In this document: positions 1 through 7,834 of the stretch, piece by piece
Position numbering within the stretch: the stretch's first letter is position 1
Layout: every line of letters starts with the position of its first letter
From: Parasphingorhabdus sp.
Lineage (GTDB): Bacteria; Pseudomonadota; Alphaproteobacteria; Sphingomonadales; Sphingomonadaceae
DNA: 64,000 nucleotides
Reading direction: 5' to 3'
NCBI GenBank assembly: GCA_030373505.1
Contig: JAUCYS010000014.1
Coordinates: 1 to 64,000, forward strand
The notes under the pieces: generated by a model
The model's input: the letters and a program-made list of their open reading frames with translations, nothing else
What the model was told of the DNA's origin: nothing
Database searches by the model: none
Position numbers and translations under genes: made by a program

Positions 1-57
1 CAAGCATTTCTGGGCGGCACATTCATGCATGGCGGCATGAATCATATGAATTTTTAA
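1..57 (+). CDS. C-terminal end of an unidentified His/Met-rich protein (partial)
   Basis: An open frame enters from the left edge and stops at TAA 55-57. The 18 visible residues are rich in Met, His, Gly and Asn and end HMNF, the kind of tail seen on periplasmic or outer-membrane copper-resistance proteins. Too little is present to name the family. It lies 52 bp upstream of a DUF411 gene on the same strand, so it may be the preceding member of the same copper operon; that link is inference. Confidence 0.5.
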   Translation, partial: QAFLGGTFMHGGMNHMNF

Positions 58-109
58 GTTTGTTGGACGGTAGCCACAAAACGCAAAACTATTTCGATGG
101 AGTCTGTAA

Positions 110-577
110 ATGCTAGAAAAAATTAGATATTTGGTGTCAAATCGCTGGGCGGCGGTAACTCTGCTCTCCACGCTTGCCGCCTGTACGACCGCCGCTCAAG
201 CCTCGCCCTACGTCATGTACCGTGATCCAGGGTGTGGCTGCTGCGAGAAGTGGGCCGAACATGTAGAGGCCAACATGAAGCAGGACGTTGAAATCCGAAA
301 CAGTCGGAACATGTCCGCTGTGAAAGATACGAACGTAATTCCGCAGGCCCTTAGATCCTGCCACACCATGATTGTAGGCGGCTACGTCATTGAAGGGCAT
401 GTTCCGGCCAAGGAAATTGCGCGATTGCTGCGGGAGAAGCCGGATAACATCAGAGGTCTTGCGGTCGCAGGCATGCCGGTTGGCTCGCCGGGCATGGAAT
501 ATCAGAATCAAACGCAGCCTTATCAGGTCATCGCTTTTGGTAGCAATGGACCAGCCGTTTATGCGTCGTACAACTAG
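110..577 (+). CDS. DUF411 metal-binding lipoprotein
   Basis: A 155-aa envelope protein of the DUF411 family, commonly found in copper-resistance clusters and thought to bind metal; no enzymatic activity is established. A hydrophobic N-terminus ends in the lipobox LAAC (Cys25), so it should be lipidated and held in the periplasm. The family signature is clear: a thioredoxin-like start with CGCC inside DPGCGCCEKW, then SCHTM followed by GGYVIEGHVP, then the GMPVGSPGM motif near the C-terminus. The start at 110 has GGAG 7 nt upstream. It is followed after 25 bp by a His/Met-rich small protein on the same strand. A second DUF411 gene with an ordinary signal peptide lies at 16074-16520. Confidence 0.88.
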   Translation: MLEKIRYLVSNRWAAVTLLSTLAACTTAAQASPYVMYRDPGCGCCEKWAEHVEANMKQDVEIRNSRNMSAVKDTNVIPQALRSCHTMIVGGYVIEGHVPAKEIARLLREKPDNIRGLAVAGMPVGSPGMEYQNQTQPYQVIAFGSNGPAVYASYN

Positions 578-602
578 GTTTTTTTACAAGAAAGGAAATT
601 TC

Positions 603-854
603 ATGAAAAAAATGACAACCGCGCTCGGAGCCATGGCTCTCCTTTATGGAGGAACTGCACTCGCTCATGAGCATAAATCCGACGCGGCCTCCGATCAGAA
701 ATGCCGAATGATGAAAGACGGCAAGGCGATGGAAGGCATGATGAAGAAAAATGCCGACGGCAAAATGTCCTGCCAGATGATGGATCATTCAAAGATGGAT
801 CATGGCAAGATGGACCACAGCAAAATGGACCACGGCAAAGCCAAACCCGAATAG
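603..854 (+). CDS. Small secreted Asp-His-Lys-Met repeat protein
   Basis: An 83-aa protein. The start at 603 is preferred because AAAGGAA lies about 6 nt upstream and a signal peptide (MKKMTTALGAMALLYGGTALA) follows directly; a longer frame to the left overlaps the DUF411 gene. The mature part is Met- and Lys-rich with two Cys, and ends in four tandem DHSKM/DHGKM-type units. Such His/Met repeats are typical of periplasmic Cu(I)/Ag(I) buffers of the PcoE/SilE kind, though no homology is claimed. Likely cotranscribed with the upstream DUF411 gene. Function as a metal sponge is inference from composition. Confidence 0.75.
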   Translation: MKKMTTALGAMALLYGGTALAHEHKSDAASDQKCRMMKDGKAMEGMMKKNADGKMSCQMMDHSKMDHGKMDHSKMDHGKAKPE

Positions 855-913
855 GGTCGCAGGATGGGTCCGGAGCCTCACGGGCTTCGGGCCTGTTTCT
901 AATGGGCCTGTTT

Positions 914-1204
914 CTATTTTCCCATTTTACTGAACAAGCTGATCAGCTCGGCGATTTTCTGCTTTTGATCAGCCTTGTCGCCAGAGGTGAGGGCTTCTTG
1001 GACACAATGATTGGTATGAGTTTCCAGTATTTTCATTTTGGTGGCACGCAATGCGGCTTCTACAGCAGAAAATTGCTGAAGAATGTCAATGCAGTAGCGA
1101 TCACCCTCCATCATTTTTGCAATTCCGCGGACTTGGCCCTCAATGCGGTGCATCCGGCTAATTTCTTTAGCAAATTTTTCTGTCATATTTTTCCTATGCC
1201 TCAT
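914..1204 (-). CDS. csoR: CsoR-family copper-sensing transcriptional repressor
   Basis: A 96-aa all-helical repressor of the CsoR/RcnR/FrmR family (DUF156). The C-H-C Cu(I) ligand set has exactly the spacing of M. tuberculosis CsoR: Cys38, His63 and Cys67 (offsets 25 and 29), in the contexts DRYC and ETHTNHC. The helix-1 signature RMHRIEGQVRGI is present. The family releases DNA on Cu(I) binding. The gene is divergent from the DUF5676/copA operon, and an operator-like dyad sits in the shared region at 1266-1283. The start could also be Met7 (1186). Cu specificity is inferred from ligand spacing and from the neighbouring Cu-ATPase. Confidence 0.88.
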   Translation of the reverse strand: MRHRKNMTEKFAKEISRMHRIEGQVRGIAKMMEGDRYCIDILQQFSAVEAALRATKMKILETHTNHCVQEALTSGDKADQKQKIAELISLFSKMGK

Positions 1205-1254
1205 TTTAACATGCTTGCAATCAAAAGGCTCTGCGCAGATTCCAACATCTGGGA

Positions 1255-1283
1255 TTGACTTTTACACTATACCCCACTATAGT
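1255..1283 (+). promoter_or_regulatory. Promoter of the copA operon with an overlapping CsoR-type operator
   Basis: TTGACT (1255-1260) and TATAGT (1278-1283) are 17 bp apart, a good sigma70 layout 31 bp before the DUF5676 start. ACTATA (1266-1271) and TATAGT (1278-1283) form a perfect inverted repeat around a CCCCAC core, so the dyad covers the spacer and the -10 box. AT-rich arms around a C/G tract are what CsoR/RcnR/FrmR operators look like. Repression by the divergent CsoR is inferred. Confidence 0.65.
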
Positions 1284-1313
1284 ATATTCATCAACAAAAA
1301 GATGGAGGTTAAA

Positions 1314-1592
1314 ATGTCCAATATCTCAACGAGTAAGCAAATTCTCATTTGGGGATGGACACTGAGTCTTTTCCTGCTTGTCAGCTATCTGCTCTGCATC
1401 GGCTTTGGCGTGCTAGCCCCGCAGTGGGCGCATATGCATGAGGCTTGGGCGCCTTTGCTGCCAGGATTTGAATGGCTCACCTGGCCCGGCTTTATAGCAG
1501 GCGCAGTTGGCAGTTTTGCCTATGGTTGGTATATTGCAATTCTGGTGGTTCCGATCAAAAAATGGATCTCCAGCAAGTTGATAAAGGAATAA
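1314..1592 (+). CDS. DUF5676-like small membrane protein
   Basis: A 92-aa protein with two hydrophobic segments (about residues 9-33 and 55-80) separated by a loop with [10 protein letters not shown], and ending [14 protein letters not shown]; this layout resembles the DUF5676 membrane proteins that accompany copper ATPases. GGAGG at 1304-1308 fixes the start at 1314 rather than the in-frame ATG at 1302. The stop TAA overlaps the copA start by one base (TAATG), so the two are probably translationally coupled. The role is unknown; inner-membrane location and a part in copper handling are inferred from topology and context. Confidence 0.75.
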   Translation: MSNISTSKQILIWGWTLSLFLLVSYLLCIGFGVLAPQWAHMHEAWAPLLPGFEWLTWPGFIAGAVGSFAYGWYIAILVVPIKKWISSKLIKE

Positions 1593-3955
1593 TGGCTGTG
1601 GCTCCTCCCTCCCCTGATGGCCTTGCAGGCCATGACCACAGCCATGACGGCTCTTCAGATCATGTTACAGACCCCGTATGCGGCATGACTGTAGAGCCGG
1701 ATAAAACCGAGCATCATGCGCGCCATGATGCTCGGGATTATCATTTTTGCTCTAGCGGATGCCAAACCAAATTTGTTGCAGATCCCGAGCACTATCTGTC
1801 CGGACAGCATCGCGAAGCGCAAGACGACGTGCCAGCAGGCACAATCTACACCTGTCCGATGCACCCGGAAATCCGGCAAGAAGGTCCGGGTTCCTGTCCG
1901 ATCTGCGGGATGGCGCTGGAACCGGAGACATTTAGCCTCGATACCGGCCCCGACCCTGAATATATCGATATGCGCCGACGCTTTTGGGTCAGCGCGATAT
2001 TTTCCATTCCCCTCTTCATATACGCGATGGGCGATCTCATTCCGGGCAGACCGTTTGAGGGTTTGTTTGAACCGAGGATGGCTCAGTGGTTGCAGTTTTT
2101 GCTGGCAACGCCGGTAGTTCTCTGGGGAGCATGGCCTTTCTTCGTTCGCGGTGTCCAGTCAGTCAAGACCATGAACCTCAACATGTTTACGCTGATCGGG
2201 CTGGGGGTAGCTGTTGCCTATATATTCAGCGTAGTCGCAACCTTTTTGCCAAATATCTTCCCCGACGCGTTTCGCGGGCACGATGGTGGCGTTGCTGTCT
2301 ATTACGAAGCCGCAGCAGTCATCACGACTTTGGTCCTATTGGGACAAGTGCTGGAACTGAAAGCACGCGGACAGACATCAAGTGCGTTGCGCGCACTGCT
2401 GGAGCTGGCACCGCCAATTGCACTGCGCGTTAGCGTGGATGGCTCGGAAGAAGAAATATCTCTCGATCAAGTGCAGTCTGGCGACAGCCTTCGCGTCCGT
2501 CCGGGCGACAAAATACCCGTCGATGGCACTATCGCCAAAGGCTCCAGCACGATTGATCAATCAATGATTACGGGCGAACCAATCCCGGTTGCCAAAGCCG
2601 AAGGCGATGATGTCACCGGCGGCACGGTCAACCAGACTGGCAGCTTTGTCATGACCGCAGAGCGCGTGGGTAAAGACACGCTGCTTGCCAAGATCGTCCA
2701 GATGGTCGCCGAAGCGCAGCGCAGCCGCGCGCCCATCCAGAAACTCGCTGATACGGTCGCGGGCATGTTCGTGCCCGCTGTGGTTCTGATCGCTATTGTT
2801 ACATTCATCATATGGTCCATCTGGGGCCCTCATCCAGCGTTGGCTTATGGCTTGGTCAATGCGGTCGCAGTCCTCATCATCGCTTGCCCTTGTGCACTTG
2901 GCCTTGCTACTCCGATGTCGATCATGGTTGGCACCGGTAAAGGCGCGCAAAATGGTATCTTGATCAAGAACGCCGAAGCGCTGGAAACCCTGGAAAAGAT
3001 AGACACAATCGTCGTCGACAAGACCGGCACACTGACCGAGGGCAAGCCCAAACTGGTCTCGGTCGAGCCGGAGCAAGGTTTTGATGGCGATGAAATGCTG
3101 GCACTTGTTGCTGCAATTGAAATGGCGAGTGAACACCCGCTGGCCGCCGCGATTGTAACTGGCGCAAAGGATAAGGGCCTTTCGTTTGAAGCAGCAACCG
3201 AATTCCAGTCGGTTACTGGGGAAGGTGTCGAAGCCAGCGTTAAAGACAAGCGAGTCGCCATCGGCAATGAAAAAATGATGGAACGGCTTGGTGCCACTAG
3301 CGCGGACCTGATTGCCAAGGCGCAGGACGGCCGATCGCAAGGACAAACGGTAATGTTCGTGGCCGTTGACGGCAGGCCAGCTGGCCTGATTGGTGTCGCC
3401 GATCCGATCAAACCGACCACGGCAGAGGCAATCAAGGCGCTGCATAAAGCCAATATTCGCGTGGTGATGCTAACTGGTGATGCCGAAGCGACCGCACAGG
3501 CCGTTGGCAAGATGATCGGCATCGACGAAATTCACGCCAACGTCTCGCCTGAAGACAAACATCGCGTGATCAGCGAATTGCAGGCTGCAGGTAAAAGGGT
3601 CGCGATGGCAGGAGATGGGATCAACGACGCTCCCGCGCTCGCCAAGGCCGATGTGGGTATCGCGATGGGGACCGGTACGGATGTGGCGATGGAAAGCGCC
3701 GGCATCACGCTGGTCAAGGGTGATCTAGGCGGCATCGCCAAGGCGCGCCATCTCAGCCAGCTGACAATGGGCAATATTCGGCAGAACCTGTTCTTTGCCT
3801 TCATCTACAATGGACTTGGTGTGCCGGTTGCCGCTGGTATCCTCTATCCCTGGTTCGGCATATTGCTGAGCCCGATGATCGCAGCCGCGGCCATGAGTTT
3901 TTCCTCGGTATCGGTTATAGGCAATGCACTTCGCTTGCGTAGCAAAGCTTTGTGA
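1592..3955 (+). CDS. copA: Cu(I)-exporting P1B-type ATPase with YHS and HMBD N-terminal regions
   Basis: A 787-aa ATP-driven Cu(I)/Ag(I) exporter of the inner membrane. From the N-terminus: a His-rich lead (1-25), a YHS region starting DPVCGM (27) with Cys53/Cys57, a heavy-metal-binding domain YTCPMHPE...CPICGM (86-107), then the ATPase core. Core motifs: TGE (328-330), the transmembrane metal motif CPC (432-434), the phosphorylation site DKTGT (Asp476), the SEHPLA nucleotide-binding motif and [10 protein letters not shown]. Helix 7 has YN and helix 8 MSFSS, the P1B-1 Cu(I) pattern. There is no N-terminal HMA domain. The start at 1592 has AAAGGA 3-8 nt upstream; longer in-frame starts would overlap the preceding gene. 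It lies in the CsoR-controlled operon. Confidence 0.95.
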   Translation: MAVAPPSPDGLAGHDHSHDGSSDHVTDPVCGMTVEPDKTEHHARHDARDYHFCSSGCQTKFVADPEHYLSGQHREAQDDVPAGTIYTCPMHPEIRQEGPGSCPICGMALEPETFSLDTGPDPEYIDMRRRFWVSAIFSIPLFIYAMGDLIPGRPFEGLFEPRMAQWLQFLLATPVVLWGAWPFFVRGVQSVKTMNLNMFTLIGLGVAVAYIFSVVATFLPNIFPDAFRGHDGGVAVYYEAAAVITTLVLLGQVLELKARGQTSSALRALLELAPPIALRVSVDGSEEEISLDQVQSGDSLRVRPGDKIPVDGTIAKGSSTIDQSMITGEPIPVAKAEGDDVTGGTVNQTGSFVMTAERVGKDTLLAKIVQMVAEAQRSRAPIQKLADTVAGMFVPAVVLIAIVTFIIWSIWGPHPALAYGLVNAVAVLIIACPCALGLATPMSIMVGTGKGAQNGILIKNAEALETLEKIDTIVVDKTGTLTEGKPKLVSVEPEQGFDGDEMLALVAAIEMASEHPLAAAIVTGAKDKGLSFEAATEFQSVTGEGVEASVKDKRVAIGNEKMMERLGATSADLIAKAQDGRSQGQTVMFVAVDGRPAGLIGVADPIKPTTAEAIKALHKANIRVVMLTGDAEATAQAVGKMIGIDEIHANVSPEDKHRVISELQAAGKRVAMAGDGINDAPALAKADVGIAMGTGTDVAMESAGITLVKGDLGGIAKARHLSQLTMGNIRQNLFFAFIYNGLGVPVAAGILYPWFGILLSPMIAAAAMSFSSVSVIGNALRLRSKAL

Positions 3956-3961
3956 CCTGAG

Positions 3962-4615
3962 ATGGTGACCGAAACCTACACACCGCCGCTCGGCTATAAA
4001 ATCCTGACGCCCCTCTATGATCTCGTCATCCGATATTTAACGCGGGAAAGCGCATGGCGTTCCGCGCTGGTTAAGCAGATAAATCCGCTTCCAGGTGACC
4101 GAATTTTGGATGTGGGCTGTGGAACCGGAAGCCTGCTGGCTGTTTTGGCGAAGCAATGTCCGGAAGCCGACTTTATCGGGCTTGACCCGGATATAGGAGC
4201 GCTCGAACGCGCATCCACAAAAATAGACAGTACCAATATCCGGCTGATCCCAGGGTTCTTGTCAAAAGAGGCTTTGCCCAAAGGCTGGCAGCCTACAAAG
4301 ATAACATCCAGTTTGATGTTTCATCAGGTGCCGCTCGCAAAAAAGAGCGAGATAGCCGAACTAATGCGCAGCTTGCTTATGCCCGGCGGAGAACTCCACA
4401 TTGCAGATTATGCAATGCAGAAGTCAACACTGATGCGCGCTGCGTTTCGAATGACGGTACAGCAGCTCGATGGCGTCGAAGATACGAGGCATAATGCTGA
4501 GGGTATACTGGAAAGAATATTGGTGGCACCGGGATATTTGACGAAAAAAACCCAAAGTTTCGCAACAGCAACAGGTTCCATTTCATTGTTCAAAGCCGAG
4601 TTGGTCGCTTCATGA
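3962..4615 (+). CDS. Class I SAM-dependent methyltransferase
   Basis: A 217-aa soluble protein. Motif I ILDVGCGTGSLL (about 49-60) and the acidic residue of motif II in FIGLDPD show a Rossmann-type S-adenosylmethionine methyltransferase of the UbiE/Methyltransf_11 kind. The substrate cannot be told. It starts 6 bp after copA, and its stop overlaps the next start (ATGA at 4612), so it belongs to the copA operon. Methyltransferases are sometimes found next to heavy-metal ATPases, but a metal-related role is only suggested by position. Confidence 0.8.
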   Translation: MVTETYTPPLGYKILTPLYDLVIRYLTRESAWRSALVKQINPLPGDRILDVGCGTGSLLAVLAKQCPEADFIGLDPDIGALERASTKIDSTNIRLIPGFLSKEALPKGWQPTKITSSLMFHQVPLAKKSEIAELMRSLLMPGGELHIADYAMQKSTLMRAAFRMTVQQLDGVEDTRHNAEGILERILVAPGYLTKKTQSFATATGSISLFKAELVAS

Positions 4616-4837
4616 AATTTGACAAAGAGCCCGAGGTTCACATCGCCACATTCGGATTTTTCACGTCCTTCATTTGGGAAATGCTGCAAATGCCATTCTT
4701 TGATGTGGGATCGGCAGACTATTGGGAGAGAACGCTGGGCTGTACTCGGGCAACATTTGGAGACGTTGGGATATTGTTGCTCGCCTATGCGCTTGAAGCA
4801 AGACAGTCGGCGGGGCACCGGAAACCCTGGCTAAGGC
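4612..4837 (+). pseudogene. Membrane-protein gene truncated at an IS66 junction
   Basis: The frame starts by ATGA overlap with the methyltransferase and reads about 57 natural-looking residues, including an aromatic hydrophobic stretch (FGFFTSFIWEMLQMPFF) and GDVGILLLAY, as in a small polytopic membrane protein. From about 4785 the reading becomes ALEARQSAGH, which is IS66 TnpA sequence, and it then runs into the IS66 left end at 4838. It continues open to 4902 through transposon DNA. No continuation of the gene is recognisable to the right of the element, so the 3' part appears deleted. The original function is unknown. Confidence 0.65.
4785..4819 (+). repeat. 35-bp inverted duplicate of an IS66 tnpA segment
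   Basis: These 35 bases are identical to the reverse complement of 6947-6981 inside the element's own tnpA (reading YALEARQSAGH). The fragment lies outside the element, 18 bp from its left end, and in the opposite orientation to the tnpA inside. It looks like the remnant of another copy or of a rearrangement. Confidence 0.85.
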
Positions 4838-4851
4838 GTAAGCGCTGTTTT
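4838..4851. repeat. IS66 left terminal inverted repeat
   Basis: GTAAGCGCTGTTTT matches the right end in 13 of 14 positions. The tnpC stop codon lies at its inner edge. Confidence 0.88.
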
Positions 4852-6398
4852 CAGGGCACGCCAGTCCATGGCATGAGTTCGCCGACCCGTGATGCGGGGT
4901 GACCATTGGCGAGGCTGGTGAGGGTTGCGGTCAGCCAGATGTGCGGGTTGATGCCAGCGAGCTTGCAGTTCTCTATGAGCGTCGCGATCACGGCCCAGTT
5001 ATCGCCGCCCTCGTCGGATCCGGCGAACAAGGCATTTTTGCGATTGAGGGCGAGCGGGCGGATGGCGCGTTCGACGGCGTTGTTGTCGAGATCGACGCGG
5101 CCATCATCAAGGAAGCGGATGAGCCCGTCCCAACGGGTCAGCGCATAGCGGATCGCTTCGCTCAGACGGCTCTTGGCGCTGACCTGACGGAGCCGGGCTT
5201 CGAGGAACTGATGCAGGTCATCGACGATGATGCGGCTGCGTTGGTTGCGCAGAAAGCGGCGATCATCGGCAGTGAGGCCCCGGATCTCGGCTTCGATGGC
5301 GTAGAGCGCGGCAATACGGCGTAGGACATCGGCGGCAACCGGTGAGTTCTCGGCCAGTTCGTAGAACTTGCGGCGCACATGCGCCCAGCAGAACGCGAGG
5401 CGGATCTGCTGGTTACGCCGGGCAAGCGCAGCATATCCACCATAGCCATCTACTTGCAGGATGCCTGCAAATCCTTCGAGATGAGCTTCGGGCCGCTCAG
5501 CCTTGCGATCGGCGGCATAGATATAGGCCACCATCGGTGGATCGCTGCCGCCCCATGGTCGGTCATCGCGGGCATAGGCCCAGATCTGGCCGGTCTTGGT
5601 GCGCCCGCGCCCCGGTTCGAGCACAGGCGCTGTGGTCTCGTCGGCAAACAGCCGCTCTGATCGTCGCAGCCGTTCCAGTATATGATCACGCAAGGGGCGA
5701 AGATACCAGGCTGCCTTGCCGACCCAGTCAGCCAGGGTGGAACGATCAAGCTGGATGCCCTGGCGGGCATAGATCTGTGCCTGCCGGTACAGCGGCAGGT
5801 GATCGGCATACTTGGCGACCAGCACCTGGGCGATCAGCGCCTCGGTGGGGATACCGCCTTCCACGATCCGGGACGGTGCCGGGGCCTGCACGACCGCGCT
5901 CTCGCACGAGCGGCAGCCATAGCGCGGGCGCCGGGTGACCAGCACGCGGAAGGTGGTGGGCACGACATCAAGCCGTTCTGAGACATCCTCGCCGATCTGG
6001 TGAAGCCCGCCGCCGCAGCAGGAGCAGGCCCGGACACCATCAACTTCCTCAACATCAATGATCTGCTCGATCCGCTCGAGATGAGCGGGCAGCGATCCGC
6101 GGTTGGTCTTGCGCGGACGATCGGAGTGCGAGGGACTGGCCTTCTCCCGCGCATGTTCGGTCTCGGCCAGCGCGGTCTCCATATCCTCGAGCGCCAGCTC
6201 GAACTGATCGGGATCGAGTTGCTCGGAGCGGCGGCCAAAGCGATGACGCATGAAAGCATCGATGATCGCTTGCAGCCGTTCGATCCGGGCATCGGCCTTG
6301 CTCTTGGCATCGGTGATATCGGCAAGAGCGCGGGCGTGTTCGAGCACGAGGCCGCGCAGCGCATCGACATCATCAGGCAGGTCCGCTTCGAGGAGCAT
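4851..6398 (-). CDS. tnpC: IS66 transposase TnpC (DDE)
   Basis: A 515-aa transposase. From the N-terminus: a helical leucine-zipper-like region (about 1-80), a zinc-binding motif CSCCGGG (about residues 123-129) of the IS66 zinc-finger domain, the DDE core with LFADETTAPV (first Asp), LQVDGYGGY (second Asp) and NNAVERAIRP (Glu), and the C-terminal IS66 region ending near the element's left repeat. Length and motifs fit full-length IS66 TnpC, so the catalytic triad looks intact. The start codon lies 31 bp downstream of tnpB. Confidence 0.95.
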   Translation of the reverse strand: MLLEADLPDDVDALRGLVLEHARALADITDAKSKADARIERLQAIIDAFMRHRFGRRSEQLDPDQFELALEDMETALAETEHAREKASPSHSDRPRKTNRGSLPAHLERIEQIIDVEEVDGVRACSCCGGGLHQIGEDVSERLDVVPTTFRVLVTRRPRYGCRSCESAVVQAPAPSRIVEGGIPTEALIAQVLVAKYADHLPLYRQAQIYARQGIQLDRSTLADWVGKAAWYLRPLRDHILERLRRSERLFADETTAPVLEPGRGRTKTGQIWAYARDDRPWGGSDPPMVAYIYAADRKAERPEAHLEGFAGILQVDGYGGYAALARRNQQIRLAFCWAHVRRKFYELAENSPVAADVLRRIAALYAIEAEIRGLTADDRRFLRNQRSRIIVDDLHQFLEARLRQVSAKSRLSEAIRYALTRWDGLIRFLDDGRVDLDNNAVERAIRPLALNRKNALFAGSDEGGDNWAVIATLIENCKLAGINPHIWLTATLTSLANGHPASRVGELMPWTGVP

Positions 6399-6429
6399 GG
6401 GCCTGTTGAATCAGTAGATGAAGGCCCTG

Positions 6430-6786
6430 TCAAGCCGCAATCTGGGGTGCAATCGGACGGCGTCCGCCATGCACTCTGCGCCAGTCCAGACCCTCCAGCA
6501 AAGCACCCAGTTGCGCAGCCGTCACGCGCATTACACCGTCCTGGATCCGCGGCCACTTGAAGGCGCCTTGTTCGAGCTTCTTGGCCATCAGGCACAAGCC
6601 CGTGCCATCCCACCAGATGAGCTTGATCCGGTCCGCGCGCTTGGCGCGGAACACATAGATCACGCCGGAATAGGGCTCGCCGCCATACTCAGCTGCCACC
6701 AGCGCTGCGAGCGAGTCCGCCCCTTTGCGGAAATCCACCGGGCGGGTCGCTACCATCACCCGTGCACCAGGAGCGGGGCCGATCAT
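6430..6786 (-). CDS. tnpB: IS66 accessory protein TnpB
   Basis: A 118-aa protein of the IS66 Orf2 family. Recognised by VATRPVDFRKGADSL near the start and by YVFRAKRADRIK followed by WWDGTGLCL in the middle, the most conserved stretch of the family. It is required with TnpA for IS66 transposition in studied elements; the molecular role is not settled. It starts by ATGA overlap with the tnpA stop, showing translational coupling. Confidence 0.95.
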   Translation of the reverse strand: MIGPAPGARVMVATRPVDFRKGADSLAALVAAEYGGEPYSGVIYVFRAKRADRIKLIWWDGTGLCLMAKKLEQGAFKWPRIQDGVMRVTAAQLGALLEGLDWRRVHGGRRPIAPQIAA

Positions 6787-7211
6787 CGCGGCACCTGCAG
6801 AGCCTGCAGCACAGCCTTCACCACATCGGCTCTCGCCGTGCGTCCGATCCGAACCACCGCGCCTGCGACCTCAACCTCTATCGCTACATCGCCGGTTGGT
6901 GGCTTGGGGCTATCGGCCACAACCGGCACGAACGCCGGCTCGGCATGGTGCCCCGCCGACTGTCTTGCTTCAAGCGCATAGCGCAGCTCACGCCGCCACG
7001 TGTAAAGCAGGGATGTCCGGATATCGTACTGCCGGGCAAATGCCGCGATGTTGCCGCAGCGCTCCATCTGGGAAACCATCGCCAGCTTCTGCTCCAGCGT
7101 CCAGGATCGTCGTCGACCAGCCATGCCCCGCAGTACTTCAGGTCGCAGAATAGGCTTCAAACCCACTCCAGTTCCAGTGTCCAGTCCGCTCGTAACGATG
7201 TCATCTTCCAT
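6783..7211 (-). CDS. tnpA: IS66 accessory protein TnpA
   Basis: A 142-aa protein. An N-terminal helix-turn-helix of the transposase-8/IS3 OrfA type covers about residues 30-85 (RRSWTLEQKLAMVSQ, then NIAAFARQYDI). The C-terminal half is family-variable. The start at 7211 (MEDD) is used because the longer open frame begins outside the element's right end at 7270. Residues YALEARQSAGH are encoded by the 35-bp stretch that recurs in inverted orientation at 4785-4819. Confidence 0.9.
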   Translation of the reverse strand: MEDDIVTSGLDTGTGVGLKPILRPEVLRGMAGRRRSWTLEQKLAMVSQMERCGNIAAFARQYDIRTSLLYTWRRELRYALEARQSAGHHAEPAFVPVVADSPKPPTGDVAIEVEVAGAVVRIGRTARADVVKAVLQALQVPR

Positions 7212-7256
7212 GGCACAAGCATCTGCACCACTCAGCGAGCGGCGCAAGGTGGGGGC

Positions 7257-7270
7257 AAAACACCGCTTAC
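7257..7270. repeat. IS66 right terminal inverted repeat
   Basis: The complementary strand reads GTAAGCGGTGTTTT, matching the left end in 13 of 14 positions. Confidence 0.88.
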
Positions 7271-7620
7271 TAATTATCTTTGTCCGGTGTATGTTCGGCA
7301 CAACTGAATTTATCCACTTCCAGATCATTCACCGGACCCATCATTGGCTCAGATAGTTAAAATTAGGCATAACGCGAAAAATAGCGAACGGGCTACGTGC
7401 CATTGCGCTTGTAGCAAGATCCAGCTTCGACTTTTAGTGGGTTCAAACGTACAGTAATCTCGCCAATGGAAATATTCTTTTCCCATTGGCGATTTATACA
7501 TCCCCCGGCATTGGAGGTAATTATCCTACCGGTTTTTTCAGATCTCGGCGGGTATAGAATCGTTGAACAGCCTTATCTAAGCTCTAACAGCCTCTGCGGC
7601 CCGCCGCAGACAAAATCGCG
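7271..7620. other. Intergenic flank to the right of IS66
   Basis: 350 bp with no supportable gene on either strand. It does not contain a recognisable 3' half of the membrane-protein gene broken at the left IS end. Its only structure is a 10-bp inverted repeat at 7460-7492. Confidence 0.5.
7460..7492. repeat. 10-bp inverted repeat
   Basis: TCGCCAATGG (7460-7469) and CCATTGGCGA (7483-7492) are perfect inverted repeats around a 13-nt AT-rich loop. It lies downstream of the leftward cus operon (last gene ends 7621) and could act as its terminator, though no long T run follows; a protein-binding dyad is equally possible. Confidence 0.45.
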
Positions 7621-7758
7621 TTACGACTTGAGGTATTTCACTAGCGCGAAGATCCCAAGCGTTACGAGTATAAGCAATCCAATCCAGAATACGCCCATTC
7701 CGATCATCATCATTGGGCTGCCCATCATTCCATCGCAATTCATCATCATCATCTCCAT
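7621..7758 (-). CDS. 45-aa Met-rich single-span membrane peptide
   Basis: A short frame at the 3' end of the cus operon encoding a Met cluster (four consecutive Met, then MMGSPMMMIGMG), a hydrophobic segment of about 20 residues (VFWIGLLILVTLGIFALV) and a short basic tail KYLKS. This is the look of the tiny membrane proteins found in copper and mercury clusters. The start is uncertain: ATG at 7758, or one of the ATGs at 7752-7743, which have GGAG just upstream (7757-7754). It follows cusF after 76 bp on the same strand. The function is unknown; Met residues could bind Cu(I). Confidence 0.6.
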   Translation of the reverse strand: MEMMMMNCDGMMGSPMMMIGMGVFWIGLLILVTLGIFALVKYLKS

Positions 7759-7834
7759 TATCGATTATTGTGCTTGGTTTTAAAGGATTAGGAGCTCGCG
7801 CCGCGCTGCCCTGCGGCACGACGCGAGGCACCCA

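Larger units (their letters stand above)
4838..7270 (-). mobile_element. IS66-family insertion sequence, 2433 bp
   Basis: Three leftward genes in the standard IS66 order tnpA-tnpB-tnpC are bounded by terminal inverted repeats beginning GTAAGCG. The left end reads GTAAGCGCTGTTTT (4838-4851); the right end, on the complementary strand, reads GTAAGCGGTGTTTT (7270-7257). All three frames are intact, so the copy may be active. IS66 elements normally duplicate 8 bp of target; here the left flank is GCTAAGGC and the right flank TAATTATC, so no duplication is visible, which fits a deletion or recombination after insertion. Confidence 0.93.

Noticed and set aside
2561..3522. Long open frames on the minus strand inside the Cu-ATPase gene
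   Set aside because: They mirror copA codon structure, have no ribosome-binding site, and show no family; the plus-strand gene has every P-type ATPase motif.
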